The notes beneath the pieces were generated by a model, which worked only from the letters and a program-made list of their open reading frames with translations, had not been told where the DNA came from and did not search any database. Positions 8,317-18,159 of a stretch of 64,000 bases of DNA are shown here, piece after piece (the stretch's first letter is position 1; each line of letters begins with the position of its first letter). The translations under genes and the position numbers were made by a program. Source of the stretch: Embleya sp045207785 (GTDB lineage: Bacteria; Actinomycetota; Actinomycetes; Streptomycetales; Streptomycetaceae); the NCBI RefSeq assembly GCF_045207785.1, contig NZ_CP108777.1:1860001-1924000 (forward strand). Direction: 5' to 3'.

Positions 8317-11226
8317 ATGACGGTCCCGGTCCGGCCCCATCCCGTGGTGACGTACGACGACGCGGGCGAGTTCGACGCCGCGTTCGAGCCCTTGGTCGGG
8401 CCCGCCCTCGACCGCCTGCGCCGGCGTCTGGCCGGCGCGGCACAGGCGCTCTCGGCCGCCGAGCGGGAGACGGTGCTGCGCGCCGCCCACCGCAGTCTCC
8501 TGGGCGCGGTACGGCCCAAGGCCAACCGCCTGCTGCTCCTCGAACTGCATGCCGCCCGGATGTCGGGCCGGCTCACCCGGGAGACCTCGGAGCAGCGCTG
8601 GGACGAGTTCCTCGAACTCGCCGCCGAGCCCCGGTTCTGGTCCGGGCTCGACGCGCACTATCCGGCGTTCGGGCCGCGCCTGGACCGGGTGGTCCGCAAC
8701 CGCTGCGCCGCCGTGCTCGCGCTCGCCCGACGCCTGGCCGCCGACCGGCCCCGACTGGACACCCTCCTGGGTGGTCAGGCGGGGGAGCTCACCGAGATCT
8801 CGATGGACGCCGGCGACTCCCACCGCGGCGGCCGGACCGTGGCGCTGGTCCGCTTCGAGGGCGGACCGGCGGTGTACAAGCCGCGTTCGCTCGCCGTGGA
8901 CACCGCGCTGGCCGCGACCCTGGACGTGCTGCTCGACGGCACCCCGCCCGAGGGGCGGATCTCGGTGCCCCGGGTGGTGGAGGGCGACGGCTACGGCTGG
9001 GCCGAGCACATCGACCACCGCTACTGCGCCGACGCCGCCGAACAGTCCCGCTTCTACCAGGGGCTCGGCGAGTGGATGTGCGTCATCCAACTGCTCGGCG
9101 GCACCGACCTGCACTCGGACAACGTGATCGCGTGCGGCCCGGTCGCCTGGGTGGTGGACTGCGAGACCCTTTTCAGCCCCGAGCCGTACGTCGGCCCCAG
9201 CGGGCTCGGCGACGCCTTCGACCGGGCGGCGGCCTCGGTGCGCAACACCGTGCTTCGGACCGGCCTGCTCCCGCTGCGGCTGTCCCAACTCGCGCTCCAG
9301 GGCGTGGACATGTCGGCGGTGGGCGCGCTGCCCGGCCAGCAGCCCCGGGTGCCGGTGCCGGTGATCGCCGACGCGGGCACCGACCTGGCCCGGCTCGCGA
9401 TGGAGCCCGCCGACATACCCGGGTCGGCGAACCTGCCCGTCCCCGACCCCGATCCGATCGCCCACCAGGACGACATCGTGCGCGGCTACCTCGACCTGCG
9501 CGGGCGCCTGGACGCGCTGGATCGGGCCGGTCGACTGCGCCCGACCCTGGACGTCTTCACCGGCTGCGACCTGCGCGTGGTGCTGCGGCCCACCCAGGTC
9601 TACGTCGAGCTCACCCGCATGCTCTGGCACCCCGCGTCCCTGCACGAGCAGGCACCGGCGGTCGCCCGCGCCTGCGACGTACTGACCCGTCAGGCGAAGG
9701 CGCTGCACGGCGCCCCGACCGACCCCGACGTGGTGGCCGCCGAGGTCGCCGACCTGCTCGACGGCGACGTCCCGTTCTTCACCATGCTGCCCGAGCACGG
9801 TCTGATGGCCGGCCCGCGCGGGACGAGCTGGGGGGAACCCGGCGAGCTGATCGAGCAGAGCGTCCAGCGCTGGCGGGCGGGCGACCCGGCCTTCGAGGAG
9901 GGCATGATCCGCTCGTCGCTGCTCGGCGTGTACCGCGACCGCAGCGCGATGCCGGAAGGCGACCGGCACCACGCGGTGGTGCCCCGGACCGGCGACGCGG
10001 ACGCCCGGCGGCGCGACCTCGCCGACCGGCTGGCCCGGGACCTGTGCGCGCGGGCCGTCATGGGCGACGACGGGACCGCCACCTGGATCGGCCCGGTCTA
10101 CACCGACAGCGGCTTCAACGTCCGGCCGTTCGCCGCCGACCTGTACAGCGGTCAGGCGGGCGTCGCGCTGGCGCTGCACGCCTACCGGACCGAGGCGCTC
10201 GCGGGCCACGTGCCGGCGGTGGAGGGGTTGTCGGCGATCGCCGACGGGGCGGTCCGGGCGTTGGCGGCGATGGAGGACACCGTGCCCACCGGCCGCCTCG
10301 GCGCCTTCGACGGGATCGGGTCGGGCATCCGCACCTGGCTGGCGCTGCACCGGGCCTCCGGGCGCCCGGAGGAACTGGAGCGGGCGATTCGGCACGCCGC
10401 GCGCGTCCCCGGCCTGCTCGGGGACGACACGATGCTCGACATCGCCGCCGGCGCCGCCGGACTCGTGGTGCCGCTCCTGGCGCTGGCCGGACGCACCGGC
10501 GACGGGCGGTGGATCGAACTCGCCGAGTCCGCCGGACGGCATCTGGCCGAGCGCGCCGTGATCGACCCGGGCGGCGCGGGGCCGACCGCCCGGTGGGCGT
10601 CGGAGACCTTCCCGCAGGGCATCGGCGGATTCGCGCACGGGGCCGCCGGGATCGGCTGGGCCCTGGCCCGACTCGGCCTGGCCACCGGCGATCCGCGCTG
10701 GACCGAACTCGCGGACGCGGCCTGCGCGTTCCAGGAGAGCCTGTACCGGCCGGGGGCGGGGAACTGGCTCGACCGCCGGGAGGAGGGGCAGGTGCTCTAC
10801 CTCGACTCGTGGTGCCACGGCAGCACCGGCGTCGGCCTCGCCGCGTGGGATTTGCACGTCAGGACCGGCGAACCCGGCCACCTCGACCGGGCGGTCCGCG
10901 CGGCCGCCGCCACCTGGCGCACCGGCTTCGGGTGGGACTACACGCTGTGCCACGGGGACCTGGGCGCCTGGGAGTTGATCGACGCGGTGTCGGCCGCGGC
11001 CGAGGCGCCGGCGGCCCCCGCGGGGCAGGCGCCGACTCGGGACCGGCTGGACGCGATCGTGCTCACCGGCCTGGAGGAGTACGGACCGCTCGCCGCGGAG
11101 GTGGCGCACACGACGACGGCGAGCCTGCTGCCGGGCAGTTCGGGCGCCCTGTACCAACTCCTGCGGATGCGCCGCTCCGGGGCGACGGACCGGGTGCCGT
11201 CGCTGCTGCTGTTGGACGAGCTCTAG
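8317..11226 (+). CDS. lanM: class II lanthipeptide synthetase LanM
   Basis: 969 residues. LanM enzymes phosphorylate Ser/Thr of the precursor, eliminate to dehydro-amino acids and add Cys to make thioether rings. The N-terminal dehydratase (DUF4135) part shows GGPAVYKPRSLAVD and the active-site block TDLHSDNVIACGP (Asp about 268) with VVDCETLF. The C-terminal LanC-like cyclase carries the zinc ligands in DSWCHGSTG (Cys about 833) and TLCHGDLG (Cys-His about 878-879). Length is normal. ATG 8317 is chosen because GGGAGG lies about 10 bases upstream; ATG 8299 is possible. It stands 97 bases after the precursor, in the same direction. Confidence 0.95.
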   Translation: MTVPVRPHPVVTYDDAGEFDAAFEPLVGPALDRLRRRLAGAAQALSAAERETVLRAAHRSLLGAVRPKANRLLLLELHAARMSGRLTRETSEQRWDEFLELAAEPRFWSGLDAHYPAFGPRLDRVVRNRCAAVLALARRLAADRPRLDTLLGGQAGELTEISMDAGDSHRGGRTVALVRFEGGPAVYKPRSLAVDTALAATLDVLLDGTPPEGRISVPRVVEGDGYGWAEHIDHRYCADAAEQSRFYQGLGEWMCVIQLLGGTDLHSDNVIACGPVAWVVDCETLFSPEPYVGPSGLGDAFDRAAASVRNTVLRTGLLPLRLSQLALQGVDMSAVGALPGQQPRVPVPVIADAGTDLARLAMEPADIPGSANLPVPDPDPIAHQDDIVRGYLDLRGRLDALDRAGRLRPTLDVFTGCDLRVVLRPTQVYVELTRMLWHPASLHEQAPAVARACDVLTRQAKALHGAPTDPDVVAAEVADLLDGDVPFFTMLPEHGLMAGPRGTSWGEPGELIEQSVQRWRAGDPAFEEGMIRSSLLGVYRDRSAMPEGDRHHAVVPRTGDADARRRDLADRLARDLCARAVMGDDGTATWIGPVYTDSGFNVRPFAADLYSGQAGVALALHAYRTEALAGHVPAVEGLSAIADGAVRALAAMEDTVPTGRLGAFDGIGSGIRTWLALHRASGRPEELERAIRHAARVPGLLGDDTMLDIAAGAAGLVVPLLALAGRTGDGRWIELAESAGRHLAERAVIDPGGAGPTARWASETFPQGIGGFAHGAAGIGWALARLGLATGDPRWTELADAACAFQESLYRPGAGNWLDRREEGQVLYLDSWCHGSTGVGLAAWDLHVRTGEPGHLDRAVRAAAATWRTGFGWDYTLCHGDLGAWELIDAVSAAAEAPAAPAGQAPTRDRLDAIVLTGLEEYGPLAAEVAHTTTASLLPGSSGALYQLLRMRRSGATDRVPSLLLLDEL

Positions 11227-11244
11227 AGGCTGCCCGGCGCGCGA

Positions 11245-13157
11245 TCAACTCGTCCGCCCGGGGGCGTCCCGGTCGGCGTAGGCGGCGGCCTGGATGTGGT
11301 ACATCTCCGCGTACTCGCCGCCCGCGCGCAGCAGTTGCTCGTGCGTGCCCTGCTGGACCACCTCGCCTCGGTGCAGGACGACGATCCGGTCGCAGTCCCG
11401 CACCGAGGCCAGGCGGTGGGTGATCAGGACGACCGTGCGGCCCGCGGCGAGTCGGCGGATGTTCTCGTACACCGCCTGCTCGGCGCGCGCGTCGAGCGCG
11501 GCCGTCGGCTCGTCCGCGATCAGCAGCCGCGCGTCGCGGTAGAAGCCCCGCGCGACGCCGATCCGTTGCCACTGGCCGCCGGAGAGGTCCACGCCGTCGC
11601 GGAACTTCTTCGACAGCAGGGTCCGGTAGCCGTCCGGCAGCCGCTCGATCATCGTGTGCGCCCCGGCGTCGCGGGCGGCGCCGACCACGGCGGAGCCGTC
11701 CGGGTCCGGGCGGTCGGTGCGGCCCAGGACGATGTTGCCGCGCGCCGTCAGCGGCCAGCGGGTGGGCTGCTGCATCACCAGCGCCACCTGGTCCCGGACC
11801 CCGGCGGCGTCGACGTCGGCCAGGTCGGTGCCGTCCCAGTGCAGCGTCCCCTTGTCCGGGCGGTGCAGTCCGGCGAGCAGCAGGGCCAGCGTCGTCTTGC
11901 CGGATCCGTTCTCGCCGACCAGCGCGACGATCTCACCCCGGCGGACGACCACGTCGATGCCGCGCAGCGCGGGGCGCGTGCTGCCGGGGTAGGCGAAGTG
12001 CACGTCCCTCAGCCGGATCTCGTCGAATCCGACCGGAGCGGGACGGACCGCCGCCGGTCGGGCGCGCACCGCCGCCTCGGCGAGGAACGCGTGATAGTCG
12101 GTGATGTAGAGGGACTTCTCGTAGAGCCGGTCGACGGCCACCATCAGCGTGGCCAGCGAGCCGCTCGCGGCACGGACCGCCAGGACGGCGGTGCCGGCCA
12201 CGGCGAGCGGCACGATCTCGGCGTGCACCAGCAGACCCAGCGCCGCGTACGTGGCCCCCAGGGCCAGCCCCGACAGCGCGCGACCGACCGCGCCCACCCG
12301 GGTCTGCGCGTAGCCGACGTGGACCTCCTCGCGCTCCACGAGCTCGGCCAGGCGCCGGAACTCGGCCAGCAGCGGGCGCTCGGCGGTGCAGGCCCGGACC
12401 TCGGCCGCCGCCTCCCGGGAGGTGAGCAGATCGGCGAACAGCCACAGCCGCCGATACACCGACATCCGGCGCACCATCCCCTCGAAGCCGATCCGGGCCG
12501 ACCGCAGCGCGGCCCACCCCTGGGGCGCCACCGACAGGGCCAACAGCGGCAGCAGCAGCGGGTGCAGGCCGGTCACCACCCCGATCCCGACCAGCAGGCC
12601 GACCGCCGCCCCGAGCAGTTCGACGGCGTGGCCCAGGGCCAGTTGGGCGTGGTCGATGCCGCGATCACGGGCGCGGGCCAGCGCGTCGTGCCAGTCGGCG
12701 TCGTCGAACGCGGCCAGCTCCGCGCCGACCGCCGCCGCGTGCAGGCGGTCCTCGGCCACCCGCCGGACCCCCGGGGACAGTCGCGCCTGGGCCGCGCCCA
12801 CCACGATCTCCAAGGCGGCCCGCACCGCGTGGCGACCACCACGGCCACCACCGCCGGCACGGCGTCACCGACCCGATCCGGCGTCGGACCCGACGCGAAC
12901 AGCGCACCGAGCGCCCGCACCGTGGCCAACAGCGCCAGCGCCGCGGCCACCCCGGCGGCCAGTTGCGCGGTGACCAACACCACCGCCCCGCGCCGACTCG
13001 CCGCCCAGGCCAGCCGCCACACCTGTGCCAGGGCGACCGGCAGCCGGGTCAGCATCCGGCCCAGCCCGGCGCCGGCCGCCTCGCCGTCGAACGAGTTCTC
13101 CGATTCCCCACCCAGCTCGCCGAACTCGCCCTGCTCCGGTTGTGGTTGCCCCTCCAT
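11245..13157 (-). pseudogene. lanthipeptide ABC exporter (LanT-like without peptidase), frameshifted
   Basis: Permease-ATPase half-transporter convergent with lanM. The gene opens at ATG 13157 behind GGGGAGGGGATCGGC and reads about 108 residues with two hydrophobic segments (VALAQVWRLAWAASRRGAVV and on). Near 12830 the frame must shift by one base: the upstream frame ends VVAVVVAT and the downstream frame continues VRAALEIVVGAAQARLSP. From there it is intact to 11245, with Walker A GENGSGKTT, signature LSGGQWQRIG, Walker B LLIADEP and the switch His in LITHRL. One added G in an ACGCGGTG context restores a 638-codon ORF. There is no N-terminal C39 peptidase domain. This is either a real inactivating deletion or a sequencing error in GC-rich DNA. 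Confidence 0.85.
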
Positions 13158-13331
13158 GCCGATCCCCTCCCCGACGACGCGACGAAGGCGGCGTCCAGGA
13201 GTCGAGCATCCGGCACCGCGTCGCACGCCGGCCACCGATTCGACAGACCGCCGAACAGACGCCCGAACGGAAAGCCGAACAGACCGCGGATCCGGCCCAC
13301 GACAGCAGGGCATCGCGTTTAGGGTTCTGCG

Positions 13332-13982
13332 ATGCGCATGTACCTCTCCTCCTTTCGGATCGGCGACCACCCCGACCGACTGCTCGACCTGCTGGGCGCC
13401 GCGGGACCCGGCGAGATCGCGGTCGTCGCCGACGCCATGGACGGCCAGTCCGCGACCGAGCGCGCGGCCGGCGTCGAGCGCGAGGTCGGCGCGCTCCGGG
13501 CCCTGGGGCTGCGCCCGAGCGAGGTCGACCTGCGCGCGTTCTTCGACCGGCCCCCGGGCGAAGTCGGGGCCGTCCTCGCCCGGTTCCCCGCGGTCTGGCT
13601 CCGCGGCGGCAACGTGTTCATGCTGCGCTACGCGCTCGCGCGCAGCGGCGCGGACGTCGCGCTGACCGACCTGCTGCGCCGCGACGCGCTGGTCTACGCC
13701 GGATACAGCGCCGGCGCCTGCGTGCTCGCGCCGAGCCTGCGCGGCCTGGAACGCTGCGACGATCCGGACGTGGTGCCCGAGACCTACGGCGACCCGACGC
13801 CCTGGGCCGGCCTCGGCATCCTCGACCACGCCGTCGTGCCGCACGTGGACTCACCCGAGCACCCCGAGTCGGCGGCCCTCGACCTCGTCGCCGCCGGCTA
13901 CCGCGCGGCCGGCACCGCGCACCGTACCCTGCGCGACGGTCAGGTCCTGGTCGTGGACGGCGCGGAGGCCGCCGTGCACTGA
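13332..13982 (+). CDS. peptidase S51 (dipeptidase E-like) family protein
   Basis: 216 residues. VWLRGGNVFMLRYAL and VYAGYSAGACVLAPSL are the hallmark segments of peptidase family S51, a class I glutamine-amidotransferase-like fold in which the Ser of GYSAG is the nucleophile; VVPHVDSPEH would supply the His region. Characterised members cleave Asp-X dipeptides or cyanophycin. Cytosolic, no signal. ATG 13332 is used; MRMYLSSFRIG is a typical N-terminus. It is divergent from the lanthipeptide exporter, and an involvement in leader processing is conceivable but not supported. Confidence 0.85.
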   Translation: MRMYLSSFRIGDHPDRLLDLLGAAGPGEIAVVADAMDGQSATERAAGVEREVGALRALGLRPSEVDLRAFFDRPPGEVGAVLARFPAVWLRGGNVFMLRYALARSGADVALTDLLRRDALVYAGYSAGACVLAPSLRGLERCDDPDVVPETYGDPTPWAGLGILDHAVVPHVDSPEHPESAALDLVAAGYRAAGTAHRTLRDGQVLVVDGAEAAVH

Positions 13983-14201
13983 CCCCTCCCGGCGGGGCGT
14001 ACGAGAGCCGTTCGGGAGGCCGTCAGGAACCGCCGCCGGAAGGGTTTCGGTAAATCCTTGCGGCCACGGCACCGGCGCATGACGGCCCGAGGGCCGGACG
14101 ATGACGGTTGGCCGAACTTGTGGCGGACCCCCTTGGCCCGGACGGTCCCGGCTCGGCACGGTGGGCGCGACAAGCTCGCCGACGATCTTCGGGGGATTCT
14201 C

Positions 14202-15662
14202 GTGTTCGGTCGATCTCGCTCCGATGGCCTGCGCCGATCCGGCATCGCCGCAGCCGTCCTCGCCACCACGGCCGTCCTGGCCGGTCCCGTCCCCGCCGCC
14301 CAGGCCACGAACGCGACGGTGGACGCGAACGCGCGCGGCGCGTTCGGCGTGCATCGCGACGGCCGGCCGGTCGTGATCCCGTTCGGGACCGCCCGCGACG
14401 GTGAGGGATTCGTGTCGCTGACGGTCGCGGCGCCGGGAATCGACTGGGGGACGCCGGGCGCCGAGTCCGCGGTCCTGCAACTGTTCGTGGACGACCGGCC
14501 CGCCGGCGATGTCGTGGTCTTCGGATCCACGCCCACCGAGCGCTCGTTCGCCCTCGGGGCGCTGCGCAAGGGTCGGCACAAGCTGACGATCCGTTACGCG
14601 GCCGACCGCTCGTCGCCGGCCGGATCGGTGGTCCGGGTCTCGCGGGTGCGTACCGACACCGTGGCCGAGAACGACCGCGATCACGCGGTGGCCGCGAACG
14701 CGCCCGTCCTGTACGGCCGGAGCATCGCCGGCGTGCCGGGCGGCGCGACCGGGCCGTTCCAGAACGCGGTCAGCGACACGCCCGTACTGGCGTGGCACCA
14801 GCAGGCCCCGGCGGCCACGCCCGGCCATCGGGTGCTGACCTACACGATCGTGTGGAGCAACGAGGACGGCGGCACCTCGACGCCCGCCCTGATGGCCCGG
14901 TGGGGCCGGACGACCGACATAGAGTGGGCCTATCGGGTCGAGGTGGACCGCCAGGGACGCGCGGTGCCCGGCACGGCGTTCTTCCAGTCGCCCAACCACG
15001 GCACGACGCCGTTCGCGGGCCGCTACGAGGACGGCCACCCGCTGCTCCAGACCTGCACGCTCAACAACAACCTGTGCGATGTCGTGGACAACCCGATGCG
15101 CTTCGCGCCGGCCGCGCTGGAGCGGCTGGTGGACCCGACCCGGACCGCGCGCGAGGAGATGGTGGACCGGCACCCGTGGGTGTACCCGGTGATGACCGAC
15201 GAAGTGCGCCGCGAGGGCCGGGTGGTGGCCGACCCGCCCGCCGACACCACGACGTTGATCGCCGACCCGCGCGACTACCTGTACGCCGTCGTCCGCAAGA
15301 GCACGGCGGCGCCCGCGCCCGGTGCCGTCGGCTGGGTCGGGGTCACGCTCGGCGTGCGCCTGAAGGGCGACCCGACGCTGTACCGCTCGGACCGCGGCCG
15401 GGTCGACTGGTCGCTCCAGCGCGACGATCCGGCGGCGACGACGGTACGGCTGCCCGCCGGCACGAAGGTCTCGGACATCGTGGAGGTGGTGGCGATCCGC
15501 ACGGTCGCGGGCACCGACACCGGAGCGGCCGTGACGGTGCACGGGGTCAATCGCGCGTTCCTGCTGGGCGCCGACGACCGCCCCGGTCGGCGGGTGTCCG
15601 TCCCCGCGGGGTCGGCCACGCTCACCGCGACCGCGCCCGAGGCGGTCCTGTACCGCCGCTGA
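14202..15662 (+). CDS. large secreted protein of unknown function
   Basis: 486 residues. GTG 14202 follows GGGGGA and opens a signal peptide (basic RSRSDGLRRSG, hydrophobic IAAAVLATTAVLAGPV, cleavage near AAQA). The mature protein is rich in beta-strand and Asp and contains LTYTIVWSNEDGGTSTPALM and WAYRVEVDRQGRAVPG; a pair of Cys flank an Asn-rich turn (CTLNNNLCDVV). I do not recognise a catalytic domain. It is probably exported and beta-sandwich-like. A strong bidirectional hairpin separates it from the convergent MMPL gene. Confidence 0.8.
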   Translation: MFGRSRSDGLRRSGIAAAVLATTAVLAGPVPAAQATNATVDANARGAFGVHRDGRPVVIPFGTARDGEGFVSLTVAAPGIDWGTPGAESAVLQLFVDDRPAGDVVVFGSTPTERSFALGALRKGRHKLTIRYAADRSSPAGSVVRVSRVRTDTVAENDRDHAVAANAPVLYGRSIAGVPGGATGPFQNAVSDTPVLAWHQQAPAATPGHRVLTYTIVWSNEDGGTSTPALMARWGRTTDIEWAYRVEVDRQGRAVPGTAFFQSPNHGTTPFAGRYEDGHPLLQTCTLNNNLCDVVDNPMRFAPAALERLVDPTRTAREEMVDRHPWVYPVMTDEVRREGRVVADPPADTTTLIADPRDYLYAVVRKSTAAPAPGAVGWVGVTLGVRLKGDPTLYRSDRGRVDWSLQRDDPAATTVRLPAGTKVSDIVEVVAIRTVAGTDTGAAVTVHGVNRAFLLGADDRPGRRVSVPAGSATLTATAPEAVLYRR

Positions 15663-15683
15663 GCCGAGGCCGAACCGACGCCG

Positions 15684-15721
15684 CGGCGGCGCGACCGGAG
15701 TGCTCCGGTCGCGCCGCCGCG
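15684..15721. terminator. bidirectional terminator between secreted protein and MMPL genes
   Basis: Perfect 17-bp inverted repeat with loop GTGC; arms 15684-15700 and 15705-15721. It lies between two convergent stops (15662 and 15727), so it can end transcription from both sides. Confidence 0.85.
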
Positions 15722-15726
15722 CCGCG

Positions 15727-18042
15727 TCAGCCGGTGGTCGCCGGCGTCCGGTCGAGCGGCTCGGGCTCGTCGTCGGCCGCCGGAGCCCCGGCCGTTGCCG
15801 CCGCCGGCCCGCCCTCGGCGAAGCCGAAGCGGTCGTGGAAGCGGCGCAGCGGGCCGGGGGCCCACCAGGTCGCCTTGCCCACGAGGGCCAGGATCGCGGG
15901 GGCCAGCAGGCTGCGCACCACGAACGCGTCCACCAGTACCGCGAGCGCCAGACCGCCCCCGAGCATCATCGTGTTGGTCACCCGCGACGTGCCGATCGCG
16001 GCCATCACGACGGCCAGCACACAGGCGGCGGCGGTGATGATCCCGCCGGTCCGGGCGAGTCCGGTCGCGACCGCCCCGCGGTGGTCGCCGGTGCGGTCGT
16101 GCTCCTCCTTGACGCGCGAGATCAGGAATACGCCGTAGTCCATCGAGAGCCCGAACGCGATGCAGAACATCAGCACGGGCAGCGCGGTCTCGATCGAACC
16201 GGTCGCGGTGAAGTCCAGCAGGCCGGAGAGGTGGCCGTCCTGGACCACCCACACGACCGCGCCGAACATCGCGGTCAGGCTCAGCGCGGCGAAGACGATC
16301 GCCAGTATCGGCAGCACCACGCTGCCGGTGAGCAGGAAGACCAGGACGAACGTGGTCAGCAGGATCAGCCCGCCCGCGAGCCACAGCCGGCTGCCGATCG
16401 CGTGCTTGCTGTCGACGAGTTCGGCGGCCGATCCGCCGATCAGCGCGGGACCGGGGGCGGGTACGGCGCGCACGTCGTGCACCAGGTCCTGCCCGGCGGC
16501 GGAGAGGTCCTCGATGGCGGGGACGACGGATATGTACGCGCTGCCGGCGGCGCGGCGGCCGGTCTCGGCGGGGCCGGCGGGCGCGGTGCGGGCGCCGCGC
16601 TCGAAGGTGCCCCCGGGACCGACTACGCGGGCGACGCCGTCCAGCGCGGAGAGCCGGGCGCTGTAGTCGGCGGTGGTGTCGGGCTGTTGCCCGGTGCGTA
16701 CGACGATCTCGATGGATCCGGTCGGCCGTCCGTCCACGTGGTCCCGGATGACCTGCTGGACCTGCCGGGACTCGGCCGACTTCGGCAGCTGCCGGTCGTC
16801 CGCGCTGCCGAACTGTACGCCCAGGAACGGCAGTCCGAGCGCGACCAGGACACCGGTGGTGAGCACGGCGACGAGCGGGGCCCGGCGCATGACCGCGCCG
16901 GTGAGGCGGTACCAGTTGCCGGCGTCGGCCGCGGCGGGGTCGTCGGTCGCACCGGCCGCGAGGTCGTCGGTCGGGCGCGTGCGTCCGGGGCGCAGTTTCG
17001 CGCCGAGGCGGCGAAGGGGACCGCGCAGGTCGCCCTTGTCGACCCGATGACCGAGCAGGACGAGCGCGGCGGGCAGCACGACGAGCGCGCCGAACGCGGC
17101 GAGCAGGACCACCGGGATGCCGGCGTACGCGAACGAGCGCAGGAAGTACTGCGGGAACACCAGCATCGCGGCCAGGGACACCGCGAGGGTGAGCGCGGAG
17201 AAGACCACCGTGCGGCCCGCCGTGTTGAGCATCGTCGCGACGGCCCGGGTCGGCGGCGCGCCGGCGGCGAGTTCCTCGCGGTAGCGGCGGACCACGAACA
17301 GGCCGTAGTCGACCGCGAGTCCGAGGCCGAGCACGGTGGTCAGGTTCTGCGCGAACACCGACACGTCGGTGACCGAGGAGACCGCGCGCAGCACCGCGTT
17401 CGTGCCGACCATGGCCAGGATGCCCACGCCGAGCGGCAGCAGCGCGGCGACCAGGCTGCCGAAGACCAGGATCAGGATCAGCAGCGTGATCGGCAGCGCG
17501 ATCAGCTCGGCGCGGACCAGGTCCTCGGAGATGGTGGCCTGCATGTCGTGTCGGACCGCGACGCTGCCGCCGACCTCGACGTCGAGGTTTCCGCGTTCGC
17601 CCCGGTACTGCGGGGCCATCCGCTCGAACGCGTCGGAGGCGGCGGTGTCCTCGCCCTCGATGTGCGCGAGGACGAGCGCGTGCCGGCCGTCGTCGGTGCG
17701 CAGGGTGGGCGCGCCGGTGGTCCAGTAGGAGACGACGCCCTTGACGTCCGGCTCGGCGGCCAGCCGGTCCGTCAGTTCCTTGGCCTGGGCCGCGATCGCG
17801 GGCGCGTCCAGGGGTTGGTCGGCGCCGACGAGCAGGACCAGGTTGGGCCTGCTGCCGGGGAAGTCGCGGTCGAGCGCGGCGGCGGCGCGGGCCGACGACG
17901 ACGCCGGGTCCTGGGCGCCGCCGCCCAGGAGACGGTCGCCGACGCCGCGACCGAGCAGGGCGGCACCGATCAGGAGGAGGAGGGCACCGAGGAGCAGCAG
18001 TCGGGGGCGGGCCGTGGTCAGGCGCGCCAGGGCAGCGAACAT
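15727..18042 (-). CDS. MMPL-family RND transporter
   Basis: 771 residues with two repeats of the MMPL pattern: one N-terminal helix (LLLLGALLLLIGAALLG), a large extracytoplasmic loop, a block of about five helices, then the same again. Proton-coupling motifs are visible as VDYGLFVVRRYREEL in the first half and MDYGVFLISRVKEEH in the second. Such proteins export lipids or drugs across the membrane. ATG 18042 follows GAAAGG. The ORF stays open for 1044 bases upstream, but that part is antisense to the MarR gene. Divergent to the MarR gene and separated by a perfect palindrome, so MarR very likely represses it. Confidence 0.95.
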   Translation of the reverse strand: MFAALARLTTARPRLLLLGALLLLIGAALLGRGVGDRLLGGGAQDPASSSARAAAALDRDFPGSRPNLVLLVGADQPLDAPAIAAQAKELTDRLAAEPDVKGVVSYWTTGAPTLRTDDGRHALVLAHIEGEDTAASDAFERMAPQYRGERGNLDVEVGGSVAVRHDMQATISEDLVRAELIALPITLLILILVFGSLVAALLPLGVGILAMVGTNAVLRAVSSVTDVSVFAQNLTTVLGLGLAVDYGLFVVRRYREELAAGAPPTRAVATMLNTAGRTVVFSALTLAVSLAAMLVFPQYFLRSFAYAGIPVVLLAAFGALVVLPAALVLLGHRVDKGDLRGPLRRLGAKLRPGRTRPTDDLAAGATDDPAAADAGNWYRLTGAVMRRAPLVAVLTTGVLVALGLPFLGVQFGSADDRQLPKSAESRQVQQVIRDHVDGRPTGSIEIVVRTGQQPDTTADYSARLSALDGVARVVGPGGTFERGARTAPAGPAETGRRAAGSAYISVVPAIEDLSAAGQDLVHDVRAVPAPGPALIGGSAAELVDSKHAIGSRLWLAGGLILLTTFVLVFLLTGSVVLPILAIVFAALSLTAMFGAVVWVVQDGHLSGLLDFTATGSIETALPVLMFCIAFGLSMDYGVFLISRVKEEHDRTGDHRGAVATGLARTGGIITAAACVLAVVMAAIGTSRVTNTMMLGGGLALAVLVDAFVVRSLLAPAILALVGKATWWAPGPLRRFHDRFGFAEGGPAAATAGAPAADDEPEPLDRTPATTG

Positions 18043-18084
18043 CGCCGAACCTTTCGTGGGTCGGTGGGTTGATCGGATCGAATG

Positions 18085-18105
18085 ATCGTATGTGAAACAT
18101 ACGAT
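18085..18105. promoter_or_regulatory. MarR-type operator palindrome
   Basis: Perfect 9-bp arms ATCGTATGT and ACATACGAT separated by GAA, 43 bases upstream of the MMPL start and 55 bases upstream of the MarR start. Size and symmetry fit a MarR dimer site overlapping divergent promoters. Confidence 0.75.
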
Positions 18106-18117
18106 ATGTATGACGGT

Positions 18118-18129
18118 CCGTCTAGACGG
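18118..18129. promoter_or_regulatory. second palindrome in the MarR/MMPL promoter region
   Basis: Perfect 12-bp palindrome CCGTCTAGACGG, 12 bases downstream of the main operator and just ahead of the MarR gene. It could be an accessory binding site or chance. Confidence 0.35.
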
Positions 18130-18159
18130 CATATGATGTGGGACCGCTAACATGTGGGC

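Noticed and set aside
8293..11157. 954-residue minus-strand ORF antisense to lanM
   Set aside because: Low-complexity Gly/Arg/Val-rich translation with no domain; a GC-rich shadow of the clearly coding LanM frame.
15700..18072. 790-residue plus-strand ORF antisense to the MMPL gene
   Set aside because: Composition is Gln/Asp/Gly/Arg-rich without motifs; the other strand has complete MMPL signatures.
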